Shown here piece after piece: positions 7,243 through 15,391 of a DNA stretch of 64,000 bases. Position 1 is the first letter of the stretch. Each line of letters begins with the position of its first letter. The DNA comes from CAZRIT01 sp964600225 (GTDB lineage Bacteria; Bacillota; Clostridia; Christensenellales; CAG-138). The DNA lies in NCBI GenBank assembly GCA_964600225.1, contig CAZRIT010000003.1, positions 18,089 to 82,088 on the forward strand, written 5' to 3'. The translations under genes were made by a program, and so were the position numbers. The notes beneath the pieces are model-generated. The model saw only the letters and a list, made by a program, of their open reading frames with translations. It was not told the origin of the DNA and did not search any database.

Positions 7243-8442
7243 TTAGTCGCTCAGTCGGCAGAAGGCCTGGCGGCCGAATGCGTCGGCCAGTTGCAGCACG
7301 GGGTCGTTGATGCCGTTGAGCGGTAGCTTTAGCGGCAGCTTGGGGCGGCAGTTGGCGGTGTTCGGCAGGAACGTTTCGCCCTCCACGGTGCCGATGGCTG
7401 CGTAGACCAGCGGGCAGTTCTTTTCAAAATAGGCCGTATCCACCACCACAGCCTCCCTTGCGCCGCTGCCCGTGCGGGAAAAGCGCAGCGTGACGGGCGC
7501 GGTGCAGGGTGGATAGGTCAGCGTCATGCGGTGCGCGTCGTCGAGGAAGGAGAGGTTTTGCGCCTGCTTAAGCATGCGCGCACGGAACACATACATGGCG
7601 TACGGCGATGCGTCCACGGCCACATATCGGCGGCCGAGCTTTGCCGCCGCGGCGGCGGTGGTGCCACTGCCCGAAAACAGGTCCATCACCAGGTCGTTCG
7701 GCCGTGACGAGGCCAGCAGGATGCGCCGTAGCAGCGCCTCGGGCTTTTGGGTGCCGTAGCCCACGCGCTCGCTGTCCTTTTGCTGCAGGTGCGCGATATC
7801 GTCCCACACGTCGGAAGGGTATACGGGCGTATCCTCGTAGTAGGTGTAGGTTTTGCCGCCCGAACGGATGGAAAAGCCCACGCGCCCCGCTTCGTCGATG
7901 AAGCGCTTCATGTGGTTGCGCTTTTCGGGCCCGCGGGGCTTGCCCACGGCGGTGATATCGAAATATACGCTGCGGCTTTTTCGGTAGAACAGGATGGTAT
8001 CGTGTTTTCTGGGGTAGTAGCGTGTGCTGCGGCCGCCCGTTTTGTAGCACCAGACGATTTCGTTGAGGAAGTTGCCCGCGCCAAAGATCTCGTCGAGCAT
8101 GAGGCGCAGCTTGGCGTTCATGCGGTGGTCGATGTGCAGGTACAGTGAGCCTTCCTTGGAAAGCAGCCGATGGCAGCCCGTGAGCACCGTGCGCATCAGC
8201 GCCAGGTAATCCTCCTCGGAAAGCGCATCCGTAAACGCGGGCAGCCGAATGCTCTTGCCCGCTGCATGCATGCGGAGGTGGAACGTATCGCCCGTGCCAA
8301 ACGGCGGATCGAGGTAGATGAGCGTGACCTTGCCGCCGTAATCGGCAATGAGGCGATCCGGCGCGGTTTCGGCGCGCTCCAGCAGGAACGTGCCCGGGCC
8401 GCCTACGGCGTGCCGCTCGGCGGTGCAAACGATTTGCTGCAT
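7243..8442 (-). CDS. Orphan site-specific DNA methyltransferase (beta class, N4/N6 amino)
   Basis: 399 residues. The catalytic motif IV DPPF is at residues 45-48, ahead of the AdoMet-binding motif FSGSGTT at 256-262. This order is the beta-class arrangement of amino-methyltransferases (the DNA_methylase N4/N6 family). TQKP at 231-234 is the usual motif X neighbourhood. Residues ~130-230 would hold target recognition. The start at 8442 has a GGGAGG site; an earlier in-frame start lacks one. No restriction gene lies beside it, so it is probably a solitary epigenetic or repair-type methylase. The recognition sequence cannot be read from the protein. Confidence 0.88.
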   Translation of the reverse strand: MQQIVCTAERHAVGGPGTFLLERAETAPDRLIADYGGKVTLIYLDPPFGTGDTFHLRMHAAGKSIRLPAFTDALSEEDYLALMRTVLTGCHRLLSKEGSLYLHIDHRMNAKLRLMLDEIFGAGNFLNEIVWCYKTGGRSTRYYPRKHDTILFYRKSRSVYFDITAVGKPRGPEKRNHMKRFIDEAGRVGFSIRSGGKTYTYYEDTPVYPSDVWDDIAHLQQKDSERVGYGTQKPEALLRRILLASSRPNDLVMDLFSGSGTTAAAAAKLGRRYVAVDASPYAMYVFRARMLKQAQNLSFLDDAHRMTLTYPPCTAPVTLRFSRTGSGAREAVVVDTAYFEKNCPLVYAAIGTVEGETFLPNTANCRPKLPLKLPLNGINDPVLQLADAFGRQAFCRLSD

Positions 8443-8477
8443 GGCGTTACCTCCCAAACGGATTGACGCATGTCGGG

Positions 8478-9128
8478 TCAGATCGGTTTATTGTACTCCC
8501 ACGCGGAGGAGATGTGCTGCTTGGTATAGTCCATGGCCTGCTGGGCGTTGCGCGAGGCCAGAGCGTCGAATATGTTGCGGTGCTCGACGAGGGATACGCT
8601 TGCACGGTTGGGGATGGTGAGGGAGCTTTGGCGCGCGCGCATGATGTTGCGGTGCAGGCTTGCAAGGATATTTTTGAGCGTGCGGCTGTTGCAGGCTTCG
8701 TAGATGGCGGAATGGAACTGCGTATCGAGGCTTGTGACGTGTTCGATATCGTTTTTCCGGGTGTAGAACTCCATCAGCTCCATAATTTCCCGCATGCGCT
8801 TGATCTGCTCATCCGTGATGCGCTCGGCCGCCCAGTAGGCCGCCTGCCCTTCCAGCAGATAGCGGATGGTGTATACGTCCAGCACATCCTCGCTGGTAAA
8901 GCCCGTGACCACCACGCCGCGGTTGGGCTGGGAGGAAACCAGATCTTCCAATTCAAGCTGCTTGATGGCCTCGCGCACGGGCGTACGGCTGACGCCCAGC
9001 TCCTTGGCGATCGTTTGCTCCACAAGGTACTCTCCCGTGGGATAGCGCCCGTCGGCGATCCCGTCGCGCAGGTGACGGTACACCCTGTTGGATAACGAAT
9101 TGTTGTCGGAATTCGGCATGCCTGACAT
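8478..9128 (-). CDS. GntR-family (FadR subfamily) transcriptional regulator
   Basis: 216 residues. The N-terminal winged helix (residues ~10-75) has IAKELGVSRTPVREAIKQLE. The C-terminal all-helical FCD ligand domain (~85-210) has the D-x3-H pattern (DTQFHSAIYEA) and a later H (VEHRNIFDAL) for metal or ligand binding. AAGGGAG lies 10 nt before the ATG. It ends 35 bp before the methyltransferase start in the same direction and could share a transcript. Ligand and targets are unknown. Confidence 0.9.
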   Translation of the reverse strand: MSGMPNSDNNSLSNRVYRHLRDGIADGRYPTGEYLVEQTIAKELGVSRTPVREAIKQLELEDLVSSQPNRGVVVTGFTSEDVLDVYTIRYLLEGQAAYWAAERITDEQIKRMREIMELMEFYTRKNDIEHVTSLDTQFHSAIYEACNSRTLKNILASLHRNIMRARQSSLTIPNRASVSLVEHRNIFDALASRNAQQAMDYTKQHISSAWEYNKPI

Positions 9129-9273
9129 GTATCGATCACTCCCTTAATGGGGCTGCGGAGGGGTAAGGCTCCGCTATGTAAATCGCCCCGTTTCCGTGCG
9201 TATGATGGCGCTTATGTATGTAGTGTATCCTTTTTTTTCGGCAAACACAAGCCCTTTGTGTCCCGCGCAATGG

Positions 9274-9302
9274 GCATGATACGCCTGTGAAACGCATATA
9301 GT
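9274..9302 (+). promoter_or_regulatory. Candidate sigma-E promoter of the spoIIIA operon
   Basis: GCATGAT (9274-9280), 14-bp spacer, CATATAGT (9295-9302) resembles the mother-cell sigma-E consensus (-10 CATAnnnT). In B. subtilis the spoIIIA operon is sigma-E driven. Only 6 nt separate the -10 from the spoIIIAA ATG, and there is no SD. Confidence 0.5.
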
Positions 9303-9308
9303 GCGGTA

Positions 9309-10289
9309 ATGACGGAACAAACATGCAAGCAATGCAACTGGAAGGCGGATCTGCTGCCGTATCTGCCGCAATCGGTGCGGGCGCTCCTTGGCGGGCTGGA
9401 TGCAAGGCTGCCGCTGGAGGAGATACGCATCCGCGCCGAGCGGCCCGTGCAGCTCTGCTTCGGGGGCTATGAACGGCTCCTGTACGCGGGCGGGCGCAGG
9501 CCGCCCGTGACGGCGGGGGATTGCAGGGAGCTGATGCTGCGGCTGTGCGAGCATTCCGTCTATGCGCGCGGCACGGAGCTCAACAACGGATTTTTGACGC
9601 TGCCCGGCGGCTATCGGGTAGGGCTTTGCGGCGGCGTGATGGCCAACGGCGAGAGCATCGACCGATTGACGGACGTTACGGGCTTCAACATCCGCATTGC
9701 GCGCGCGCTGCCCGGGTGCGCCGAGGGACTGCTGCCGATGCTTGCGCAATCCGGGCGCTTGCTCAACACCCTGATCGTATCCGCCCCCGGCTGCGGCAAG
9801 ACCACGTTGATGCGGGATATTGCCAGGCTGTGCTCCGCGGGCGCGCGGGAGGTAAAGCCTTGCCGCGTGGCGGTGGTGGATACCCGCTACGAGCTGACGG
9901 GCAGCGTGGACGGCGTGCCGCAGCTGGATATCGGGCCGCGCACCGATGTGCTCGCGGGCGCGCCGCGTGCGGCGGGGATGCGCATGATGGTGGTCAACAT
10001 GGCGCCCGATATCGTGGTGACGGATGAGATTGCAACGGTTTCGGATGCGCGCGCCGTGCTGGACGCGGCCGCGTGCGGCGTGACGGTGGCGGCCAGCGCG
10101 CACGCGGGCAGCGTGGGGGAGCTGATGCAAAAGCGCGCCATGTGGCAGCTGTTGCAGGCGCGGGTCTTTCGGCGCATCGTGCTGCTGGGGAGATCGCCGC
10201 GGGTGGGCACGGTGGAACGGGTGTATGACGAGGGACTGCAAAATTTGCCGTGGGAGGGTGCTGTATGCTGCGAACGGTTGCCGTGCTGA
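9309..10289 (+). CDS. spoIIIAA: Stage III sporulation protein AA (engulfment-channel ATPase)
   Basis: 326 residues. The C-terminal half is a secretion-type ATPase with Walker A SAPGCGKTT near residue 160 and a conserved IVVTDEI Walker B-like segment near 238. The N-terminus has the family pattern LPLEEIRIRAERPVQL. In B. subtilis this ATPase powers the SpoIIIA-SpoIIQ channel between mother cell and forespore. First gene of the spoIIIA operon. The ATG has no SD and lies 6 nt after a sigma-E-like -10. It overlaps spoIIIAB by 25 bp. Confidence 0.95.
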   Translation: MTEQTCKQCNWKADLLPYLPQSVRALLGGLDARLPLEEIRIRAERPVQLCFGGYERLLYAGGRRPPVTAGDCRELMLRLCEHSVYARGTELNNGFLTLPGGYRVGLCGGVMANGESIDRLTDVTGFNIRIARALPGCAEGLLPMLAQSGRLLNTLIVSAPGCGKTTLMRDIARLCSAGAREVKPCRVAVVDTRYELTGSVDGVPQLDIGPRTDVLAGAPRAAGMRMMVVNMAPDIVVTDEIATVSDARAVLDAAACGVTVAASAHAGSVGELMQKRAMWQLLQARVFRRIVLLGRSPRVGTVERVYDEGLQNLPWEGAVCCERLPC

Positions 10290-10761
10290 TGTGCGCGCTC
10301 CTGTGCGCGCTGTGGGGCGTGAAAAGCTCGCTTTCGCTCAAAATCAGGCGCGATATGCTGTGCGCCGTGACCGAGGGGGTGGAGCGGCTTTCCGTCGGCA
10401 TGGAGCACACCAACCGCCCGCTGGCCACGCTGCTGTACGGCTGCGGGCACGGCAGGGCGCAGCCGCTGTTTTCCGCCGTGGCGGATAATCTGCTTTGCGG
10501 CATGGGCGGCGCGGATGCGTGGACGGAGGCCATCGGCCGCATGCCGACGGGGCTGACGGAGGAGGACATTGCCATTTTAACGGATTTTTCCCTTACACTC
10601 GGGCAATCGACCGACGGATGCAGCGCGGCAATACCGAGATGGCGCTGGCAAGCCTGCGCGCTGCCCGCGCCGAGGCCGAGAATGCCTATGCCACCAAGGG
10701 GCGCATATACAGCGCCATGGGCGCGCTGCTGGGCGCGTGCGTGGCGATACTGCTATGGTAG
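10265..10761 (+). pseudogene. spoIIIAB: Stage III sporulation protein AB, reading frame broken by a one-base shift
   Basis: The start at 10265 has GGAGG upstream and encodes the N-terminal membrane helix and the middle of SpoIIIAB down to FSLTLGQS (codon ending 10609). From there the family sequence continues only in the -1 frame, beginning at 10609 (DRRMQRGNTEMALASLRAA) and ending in the C-terminal membrane helix (GALLGACVAILLW, stop 10759-10761). The span is 497 nt, one short of a multiple of three; a restored product would be about 165 residues, close to the B. subtilis protein. Without correction the first frame reads on through nonsense into spoIIIAC. This is either a base-calling/assembly error, a real mutation, or frameshift decoding. 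Confidence 0.85.
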
Positions 10762-10774
10762 GCGGTATGGCGTA

Positions 10775-10972
10775 ATGGAAGTGGAGATGCTGTTTAAGAT
10801 TGCGGGCGTGGGCATCGTGGCGGCTATCGTGACGCAATTGCTCAAGCAGAGCGGGCGCGATGAAATGGCTACCATCGCCGCCATCGCGGGGCTTATCATC
10901 GGGCTGATGATGATGCTGGATATGGTGGAGGAGCTGTTTACCAACGTGCGCGCCGTATTCAACCTGTACTGA
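10775..10972 (+). CDS. spoIIIAC: Stage III sporulation protein AC
   Basis: 65 residues with two hydrophobic helices (FKIAGVGIVAAIVTQLL and ATIAAIAGLIIGLMMM) and the family's KQSGRDE loop between them. Membrane component of the SpoIIIA-SpoIIQ channel. It sits between AB and AD in the standard order. A second in-frame ATG at 10787 is an alternative start; no strong SD is visible for either, so coupling to AB translation is likely. Confidence 0.93.
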   Translation: MEVEMLFKIAGVGIVAAIVTQLLKQSGRDEMATIAAIAGLIIGLMMMLDMVEELFTNVRAVFNLY

Positions 10973-10983
10973 GGAGAGCGGGC

Positions 10984-11379
10984 ATGAAGCTGATGCAGAT
11001 ACTGGTCATCGCCGTGGGCGGCGTGGCGCTGGCCGCCGTGGTGCGGCCCATCCGCAAGGAGATGGGCATGCTCATCGGCGCGGCCACGGGGCTGATCGTA
11101 CTGGGGGCGGCGGTGGCGGAGTGGAGCGGGCTGATCGACGCGCTGCGGGAATTTGCCGCAGCCTACGGCGTGGACACGGGCTATATCGGGCTGCTTTTAA
11201 AGATCATCGGCATTGCGTACCTGGCGCAGTTTGGCGCGCAGATCTGCACCGACGCAGGTGAAACGGCGGTGGCGGGCAAGGTGGAGCTGTTCGGGCGGGT
11301 GATGATACTGCTCAACGCCTTCCCAGCCGCCGCCATGACGGTGGCCACCGCCGTGGAGCTATTGGGCGGCAAGCCGTGA
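10984..11379 (+). CDS. spoIIIAD: Stage III sporulation protein AD
   Basis: 131 residues with several membrane helices. Recognised by the SpoIIIAC/AD family sequence (VRPIRKEMGMLIGAATGLIVLG; LLKIIGIAYLAQFGAQICTDAGE; AGKVELFGRVMILLNAFPA) and by operon position. GAGGAG lies 7 nt before the ATG. It overlaps spoIIIAE by 4 nt. Confidence 0.95.
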   Translation: MKLMQILVIAVGGVALAAVVRPIRKEMGMLIGAATGLIVLGAAVAEWSGLIDALREFAAAYGVDTGYIGLLLKIIGIAYLAQFGAQICTDAGETAVAGKVELFGRVMILLNAFPAAAMTVATAVELLGGKP

Positions 11380-12572
11380 GGCGGGCATGGTGCGGGCTTG
11401 CGGCGCTGGCTGCCGTGCTGCTGCTGCCCTGTGCGCGGACGCTGGCCGAGCCTGAGGAGACGCCGCCGCCCGACTTATCCGTGTCCGACGGCGTATCGGC
11501 CTGGACGGATACGCTGGACTGGGCGGAGCTGGAGCGGCTGATGGCGCTGCTGCCAAACGAGGTGCGCGCGCTGTGGGGCGGCATGGGCGCGGCGGACACG
11601 GCACGGGAGATCGCGCAATCGGGCACATGGGCGCTTGGCGGCGCGGGGAGGGTGTGGAGCGCCATCGGCGCGCTGCTGGAAACGGAGCGGAAGGCGCTTT
11701 GGGGCACGGCGGCCGCGCTTGTGGGGCTGACGCTGATGGGCGGCATCGTCGGCTCGCTCGGCGGCGACGGCAAAAGCGGCGTGCAGGATGCGGCGGGGTT
11801 TGTGTGCCGCTGCTTTACGCTCAGCGCGGTGCTGGCAGCGTTTGCGGGCGCATCCAAAAACGCCGTGGAGGGACTGCGGATCATGTGCGGCTGCATGGAG
11901 GCGGCCACGCCCGTGCTGATGACGCTCTTGACCGCGCTGGGGGGCACGGCGAGCGTGGGCGTGTATCAGCCCGCCATGGCGCTGTTAAGCGGCAGCGTGG
12001 GTAAGGTGATGGAGGGCGTGGTTGCGCCGCTGACCATGTGCGCGGGGCTGCTGGGCCTGTTTGAGCAGGTGGCGGAGCGGGTGCGGCTGGGGGAGCTGAG
12101 CGGGCTGATCCGCACCTGCCTCAAGTGGGCCATCGGGCTGATGGACACGCTGTATGCGGCCGTGACCACGCTGGGCGGCATGACGGCGGCGGCGTTCGAC
12201 GGCGTAACGGTGCGCACGGCCAAGTATGCCGCAGGCAGCCTGTTACCGATGGCGGGGAGCCTGGTGACGGGATCGTTCGATGTGGCGCTGGGGTGCGCGG
12301 CGCTGGTGAAAAACGCCGTGGGGCTGACCAGCGTACTCATCTGCGTGGGGCTGATGCTTTCCCCCATGGTGAAGCTCGCGGCCACCATGCTCATGCTGCG
12401 CATCGCCGCGGCCATAACGGAGCCCATTGCGGACAAGAAGCAGACGGGCATGCTGCGCGTGGGCGCGGATATGATGGGCATGCTGCTCACCGCCAACGCC
12501 GTGGCCATGGGCATGTTTTTGATCACCGTGGGGCTGGTGACGGGCGTGGGCGGCGTGGGCTGGATCGGGTGA
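11376..12572 (+). CDS. spoIIIAE: Stage III sporulation protein AE
   Basis: 398 residues, the family's usual length. A signal-like N-terminus (MRRAWCGLAALAAVLLLPCARTLA) is followed by a polytopic membrane region with the family segments GCMEAATPVLMTLLTALGG, KWAIGLMDTLYAAVTTLGG and a basic loop before the last helices (EPIADKKQTGMLRVGADMMGML). It starts with GTG overlapping the spoIIIAD stop. Predicted export-pump-like channel subunit in the mother-cell membrane. Confidence 0.95.
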   Translation: MRRAWCGLAALAAVLLLPCARTLAEPEETPPPDLSVSDGVSAWTDTLDWAELERLMALLPNEVRALWGGMGAADTAREIAQSGTWALGGAGRVWSAIGALLETERKALWGTAAALVGLTLMGGIVGSLGGDGKSGVQDAAGFVCRCFTLSAVLAAFAGASKNAVEGLRIMCGCMEAATPVLMTLLTALGGTASVGVYQPAMALLSGSVGKVMEGVVAPLTMCAGLLGLFEQVAERVRLGELSGLIRTCLKWAIGLMDTLYAAVTTLGGMTAAAFDGVTVRTAKYAAGSLLPMAGSLVTGSFDVALGCAALVKNAVGLTSVLICVGLMLSPMVKLAATMLMLRIAAAITEPIADKKQTGMLRVGADMMGMLLTANAVAMGMFLITVGLVTGVGGVGWIG

Positions 12573-12576
12573 CGGC

Positions 12577-12756
12577 ATGCAGACGATCGAAACGTTTACG
12601 GCCAATGTGATTGCGCTGTCGATGTGCGTGGCGCTGGCGGAGTACGCCATCCCCGCGGGCACGCTTAAAAACACCGTGTCGGTGGCGGTGGGGCTGGTGT
12701 TTTTATCCGCTCTGGCTGATCAGATATTGGTCATATTTGCGCACTGGGGGGTATAA
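12577..12756 (+). CDS. spoIIIAF: Minimal stage III sporulation protein AF (membrane part only)
   Basis: 59 residues: ATG at 12577, TAA at 12754-12756. It consists of two predicted helices (VIALSMCVALAEYAIPAG and SVAVGLVFLSALADQILVIF) and matches the first ~60 residues of B. subtilis SpoIIIAF, a protein of about 206 residues. The soluble ring-building (RBM) domain that normally follows is absent, and the next gene starts 2 bp later, so no room remains for it. No SD stands out (GGTGACGGC before the ATG); coupling to spoIIIAE, which ends 4 bp upstream, is likely. Confidence 0.8.
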   Translation: MQTIETFTANVIALSMCVALAEYAIPAGTLKNTVSVAVGLVFLSALADQILVIFAHWGV

Positions 12757-12758
12757 AC

Positions 12759-13379
12759 ATGCAAACAGATACACATTTTGCGCGGCCCGAGCGAAAGCGC
12801 ATCGGACGCTTTTGGGAACGGCTGACGGGCGCCATCCGCAACAACAAGCGGCTGGAGTACGCCGTGTACGGGGGCATTGCGCTGATTGCGGTGATACTGT
12901 ACGCGGCAAGCCTCATGCCGAAAAAAGCGGACGAGGGGCCGTTGACCAAGGCGTCCGAGCCGACGCAGGCGGCGCGCGTGGAGCAGCGGCTTCGATCGGT
13001 GCTCGGCTGCATCCGCGGCGCGGGCAGGGTGGAGGTGATGGTCACCTACGAATCGGGCACGGAGCTTGTGACGGCCATGAGCACCAACGTTTCGGGCAAC
13101 GCCTCGGAAACCAGCGACGGGCAGAAGCTCAGCGTCACATCCCAAACGACCCAGTCCAGCCAGCCCGCCACCGTCGACGGCGCAGGTGGCAACGAGCCCA
13201 TCATCCTGATGGAAAAGGAGCCCGCCGTGCGCGGCGTGATCGTGGTGGCGGAGGGAGCGGCGGATATCCGCGTCAAGCTGGATTTGCAGCGCGCGGTGCA
13301 GGCGGTGCTCGACGTGCCGCTGTCCAAGATAGAGGTGTTTGAACTATCGTCGGCAACGGCTGCCGATGCAAGGGAATGA
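12759..13379 (+). CDS. spoIIIAG: Stage III sporulation protein AG
   Basis: 206 residues. A basic cytoplasmic N-terminus, one membrane helix near residues 36-52 (AVYGGIALIAVILYAAS) and an extracytoplasmic ring-building domain whose end reads PAVRGVIVVAEGAADIRVKLDL, typical of SpoIIIAG. In B. subtilis it forms the large ring in the intermembrane space. A polar Ser/Thr/Gln linker at residues ~105-140 corresponds to the beta-triangle insertion. It begins 2 bp after the spoIIIAF stop. Confidence 0.93.
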   Translation: MQTDTHFARPERKRIGRFWERLTGAIRNNKRLEYAVYGGIALIAVILYAASLMPKKADEGPLTKASEPTQAARVEQRLRSVLGCIRGAGRVEVMVTYESGTELVTAMSTNVSGNASETSDGQKLSVTSQTTQSSQPATVDGAGGNEPIILMEKEPAVRGVIVVAEGAADIRVKLDLQRAVQAVLDVPLSKIEVFELSSATAADARE

Positions 13380-13392
13380 AGGAGGGATAACC

Positions 13393-13917
13393 ATGAAAAG
13401 GAGCAGCGGCATGAATACGAAGGTGAACGGAAGGCTTTGGACGCTGTGCGGCGTTGCGCTGATACTGGTGGGCGCGGTGGCGGTCAACCTGATTGTCAAC
13501 AGGGACAAGGCGGCGGATGCCGACAGCGTGCAGGCCTCGGCACAGACGGGACAGCCCGCGGCCGCGGCGCAGAAGGGCTTTTTTGAATCGTTCCGCATGG
13601 AGCGGGATGAAACGCGCGAGCAGGAGATCGCCTACATCGACACCATCATCGTGCAGGGCGCGGACGCGGAGACCATGGCCGACGCCCAGCAGCAGAAGCT
13701 GGCCATCGTGGACGCCATGGAAAAGGAGATGACCATCGAAAGCCTGCTGCGCGCCAAGGGCTTTGCCGATGCGGCGGTGACGCTGCACGCGGGCGCCGTC
13801 AACGTGGTCTTGCAGGCGGAGACGCTTTCGCCCGAGCAGGTGGCGCAGGTGCTGGATATCATCGTGCGTGAAACGGGAGAAAAGACGGACAATATCAAGA
13901 TTACAACCGCGCAGTAG
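13393..13917 (+). CDS. spoIIIAH: Stage III sporulation protein AH
   Basis: 174 residues. One N-terminal membrane helix (LWTLCGVALILVGAVAVNLIV), a charged linker, then the YscJ/FliF-like domain (MTIESLLRAKGFADAAVTLHAGAVNVVLQAETLSPEQVAQVLDIIVRETG in the family pattern). SpoIIIAH binds SpoIIQ of the forespore across the septum. The start at 13393 is chosen for its GGAGGG site; the frame is open upstream. Last gene of the operon. No SpoIIQ gene is in this window. Confidence 0.92.
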   Translation: MKRSSGMNTKVNGRLWTLCGVALILVGAVAVNLIVNRDKAADADSVQASAQTGQPAAAAQKGFFESFRMERDETREQEIAYIDTIIVQGADAETMADAQQQKLAIVDAMEKEMTIESLLRAKGFADAAVTLHAGAVNVVLQAETLSPEQVAQVLDIIVRETGEKTDNIKITTAQ

Positions 13918-13965
13918 CCGCCGTCGCGTCACACAAAGGACCCAAAGGTTCACAAGGAATGTGTA

Positions 13966-13994
13966 TTTACATCGAATTGGAACGCTGATATAAT
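13966..13994 (+). promoter_or_regulatory. Sigma-A promoter of the asp23-amaP operon
   Basis: TTTACA (13966-13971), 17-bp spacer, TATAAT (13989-13994), with TG one base before the -10 (extended -10). It lies 27 nt upstream of the asp23 start. Confidence 0.75.
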
Positions 13995-14021
13995 GAAGCC
14001 AAACAATGCAGGAGGTGTACC

Positions 14022-14492
14022 ATGGAAGAGAAGCAATTGGACGCTGTGGTCGGCGAAAACAATACCGACGGCGGAAAGATCATATTTGCAGACGACGTGG
14101 TGGCGACCATCGCGGCGCTGGCAACCAACGAAGTGGAAGGCGTATCGGGCATGAGCGGCGGCGTGATGGTGGATCTGTCCGAGCGGCTTGGCCGCAAGAA
14201 CATCACCAAGGGCGTCAAGGTGGAGGTCGGCACGGAGGAAGTGGCCATCGACATCTCCGTCAACATTTGCTACGGTTATCGCATCCGCGAGGTGTGCTGC
14301 AACATCCAGCAGTCCGTCAGGGACGCGCTGGAGACGATGACGGGCCTCAGGGTCGTCGAGGTGAACGTGTTTGTGCAGTCGGTCACGTTTGAGCCCACCG
14401 AGTCGCCGCGCGCGGCCAAAAAACGCGAGAAGGAAGCGCAAAAGGAAGCCGAGCTTGCCGAACAGGCAGCCGCCGAAGCGACAGAGGAATAA
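14022..14492 (+). CDS. Asp23/Gls24-family envelope stress protein
   Basis: 156 residues. The core (20-120) has the DUF322 pattern: GKIIFADDVVATIAALATNEVEGVSGM, then VDISVNICYGYRIREVCCNIQQSVRDALETMTGL and VVEVNVFVQSVTF. A charged Lys/Glu/Ala-rich tail follows. In Staphylococcus, Asp23 is tethered to the membrane by AmaP, encoded here just downstream. AGGAGG lies 6 nt before the ATG. Confidence 0.93.
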   Translation: MEEKQLDAVVGENNTDGGKIIFADDVVATIAALATNEVEGVSGMSGGVMVDLSERLGRKNITKGVKVEVGTEEVAIDISVNICYGYRIREVCCNIQQSVRDALETMTGLRVVEVNVFVQSVTFEPTESPRAAKKREKEAQKEAELAEQAAAEATEE

Positions 14493-14586
14493 CGCACCGA
14501 TTCAAAAAAGATGATGTAACGTCATATCTGTTGACGCGGGCGGAGCATGCCTCCGCCCGATATGCAAAAGAAAGGGAATTTTCCTT

Positions 14587-15153
14587 ATGAAACTCAGTAT
14601 TTTTGACCGTATCCTGCTTGCGCTGCTGCTGATTGTGGCCATCGTATCGTCGTTTGTGCTGTTCGGGATGGCGGCCAACATCATACAGCAGACCGTGGTG
14701 GAGGATTTCATCGGCCTGTTCTATCTGTATCGGCAGAACGCCCTCATTCTGGCGGGCGCGGGCCTTGTGCTGCTGCTGATTTCGCTCAAGCTCCTGTTTG
14801 CGGGCCGCGGCAAGGGCAAAAAGGAAGCGGGACCCGCCAGCACCGTGATGACGCAGAACGAAAACGGCGGCACCTACATTGCGCTGGACGTGCTGGATAC
14901 CATGGTCAAGCAGCGTTGCAGTGCGGAGACGCGCATCAGCGATTGCCAAACCACCATCCGCCCCGTCGATAACGGCATCAACATCGGCGTGCGGCTGTCG
15001 GTGGTGCCCGATACGGATCTGACGGCGCTGACGACGCAATTGCAGCAGTCGCTCAAGGATTACATCCAAAATTCCACCGGCATTCATGTCAACGAGGTAG
15101 GCATTCTCATCGAGCGCGCGGAATCGCCCGCGCTGCCCGCCCGCGCCGAGTAA
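14587..15153 (+). CDS. amaP: Alkaline shock response membrane anchor protein AmaP
   Basis: 188 residues. Two N-terminal membrane helices (ILLALLLIVAIVSSFVLF and NALILAGAGLVLLLISLKLLF) are followed by a soluble Asp23-like domain ending with VNEVGILIE. This is the AmaP layout, the anchor for the preceding Asp23 protein. In the 94-bp gap before it an RNA hairpin (GGGCGGAG-CATGC-CTCCGCCC, 14537-14560) could reduce or tune readthrough from asp23. AAAGGGAA acts as a weak SD. Confidence 0.88.
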   Translation: MKLSIFDRILLALLLIVAIVSSFVLFGMAANIIQQTVVEDFIGLFYLYRQNALILAGAGLVLLLISLKLLFAGRGKGKKEAGPASTVMTQNENGGTYIALDVLDTMVKQRCSAETRISDCQTTIRPVDNGINIGVRLSVVPDTDLTALTTQLQQSLKDYIQNSTGIHVNEVGILIERAESPALPARAE

Positions 15154-15163
15154 GGAGCACGCT

Positions 15164-15391
15164 ATGCTGGAAAAACTGATTGGCTTTATTAAGGATCACA
15201 AGTGGACAATCCTGTTCGTCCTGTTCGGGCTGTTGTTTGCCATCCTGCTGATGACCATCGGCTTTTGGCGCACCATCCTGGTGCTGGCCATTGCGGCGGT
15301 GTGCTTCTACCTTGGGGTGATCATGGACAGCGACGGCGTGGATGGCATTCGGGCGTTTTTCAAGCGCCTGTTTGGCGGGAAAAATCAATGA
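15164..15391 (+). CDS. Small DUF2273 membrane protein of the Asp23/AmaP module
   Basis: 75 residues with two hydrophobic segments (WTILFVLFGLLFAILLM and ILVLAIAAVCFYLGVIMD) and the DUF2273 pattern around the second helix and C-terminal RAFFKRLF. It follows amaP by 10 bp with AAGGAG upstream. DUF2273 genes regularly accompany amaP and asp23; a role in envelope stress is inferred from this association. Its stop overlaps the nusB start. Confidence 0.85.
   Translation: MLEKLIGFIKDHKWTILFVLFGLLFAILLMTIGFWRTILVLAIAAVCFYLGVIMDSDGVDGIRAFFKRLFGGKNQ

Noticed and set aside
10582..10612. Programmed -1 frameshifting in spoIIIAB
   Set aside because: No X-XXY-YYZ heptamer in the reading frame and no obvious downstream stem; a lost base is simpler. 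Kept only as a remote option.
10250..10972. A single 240-codon spoIIIAB-spoIIIAC fusion protein
   Set aside because: The middle part (after LGQS) is out of frame with the SpoIIIAB family; the apparent fusion results from the one-base shift.
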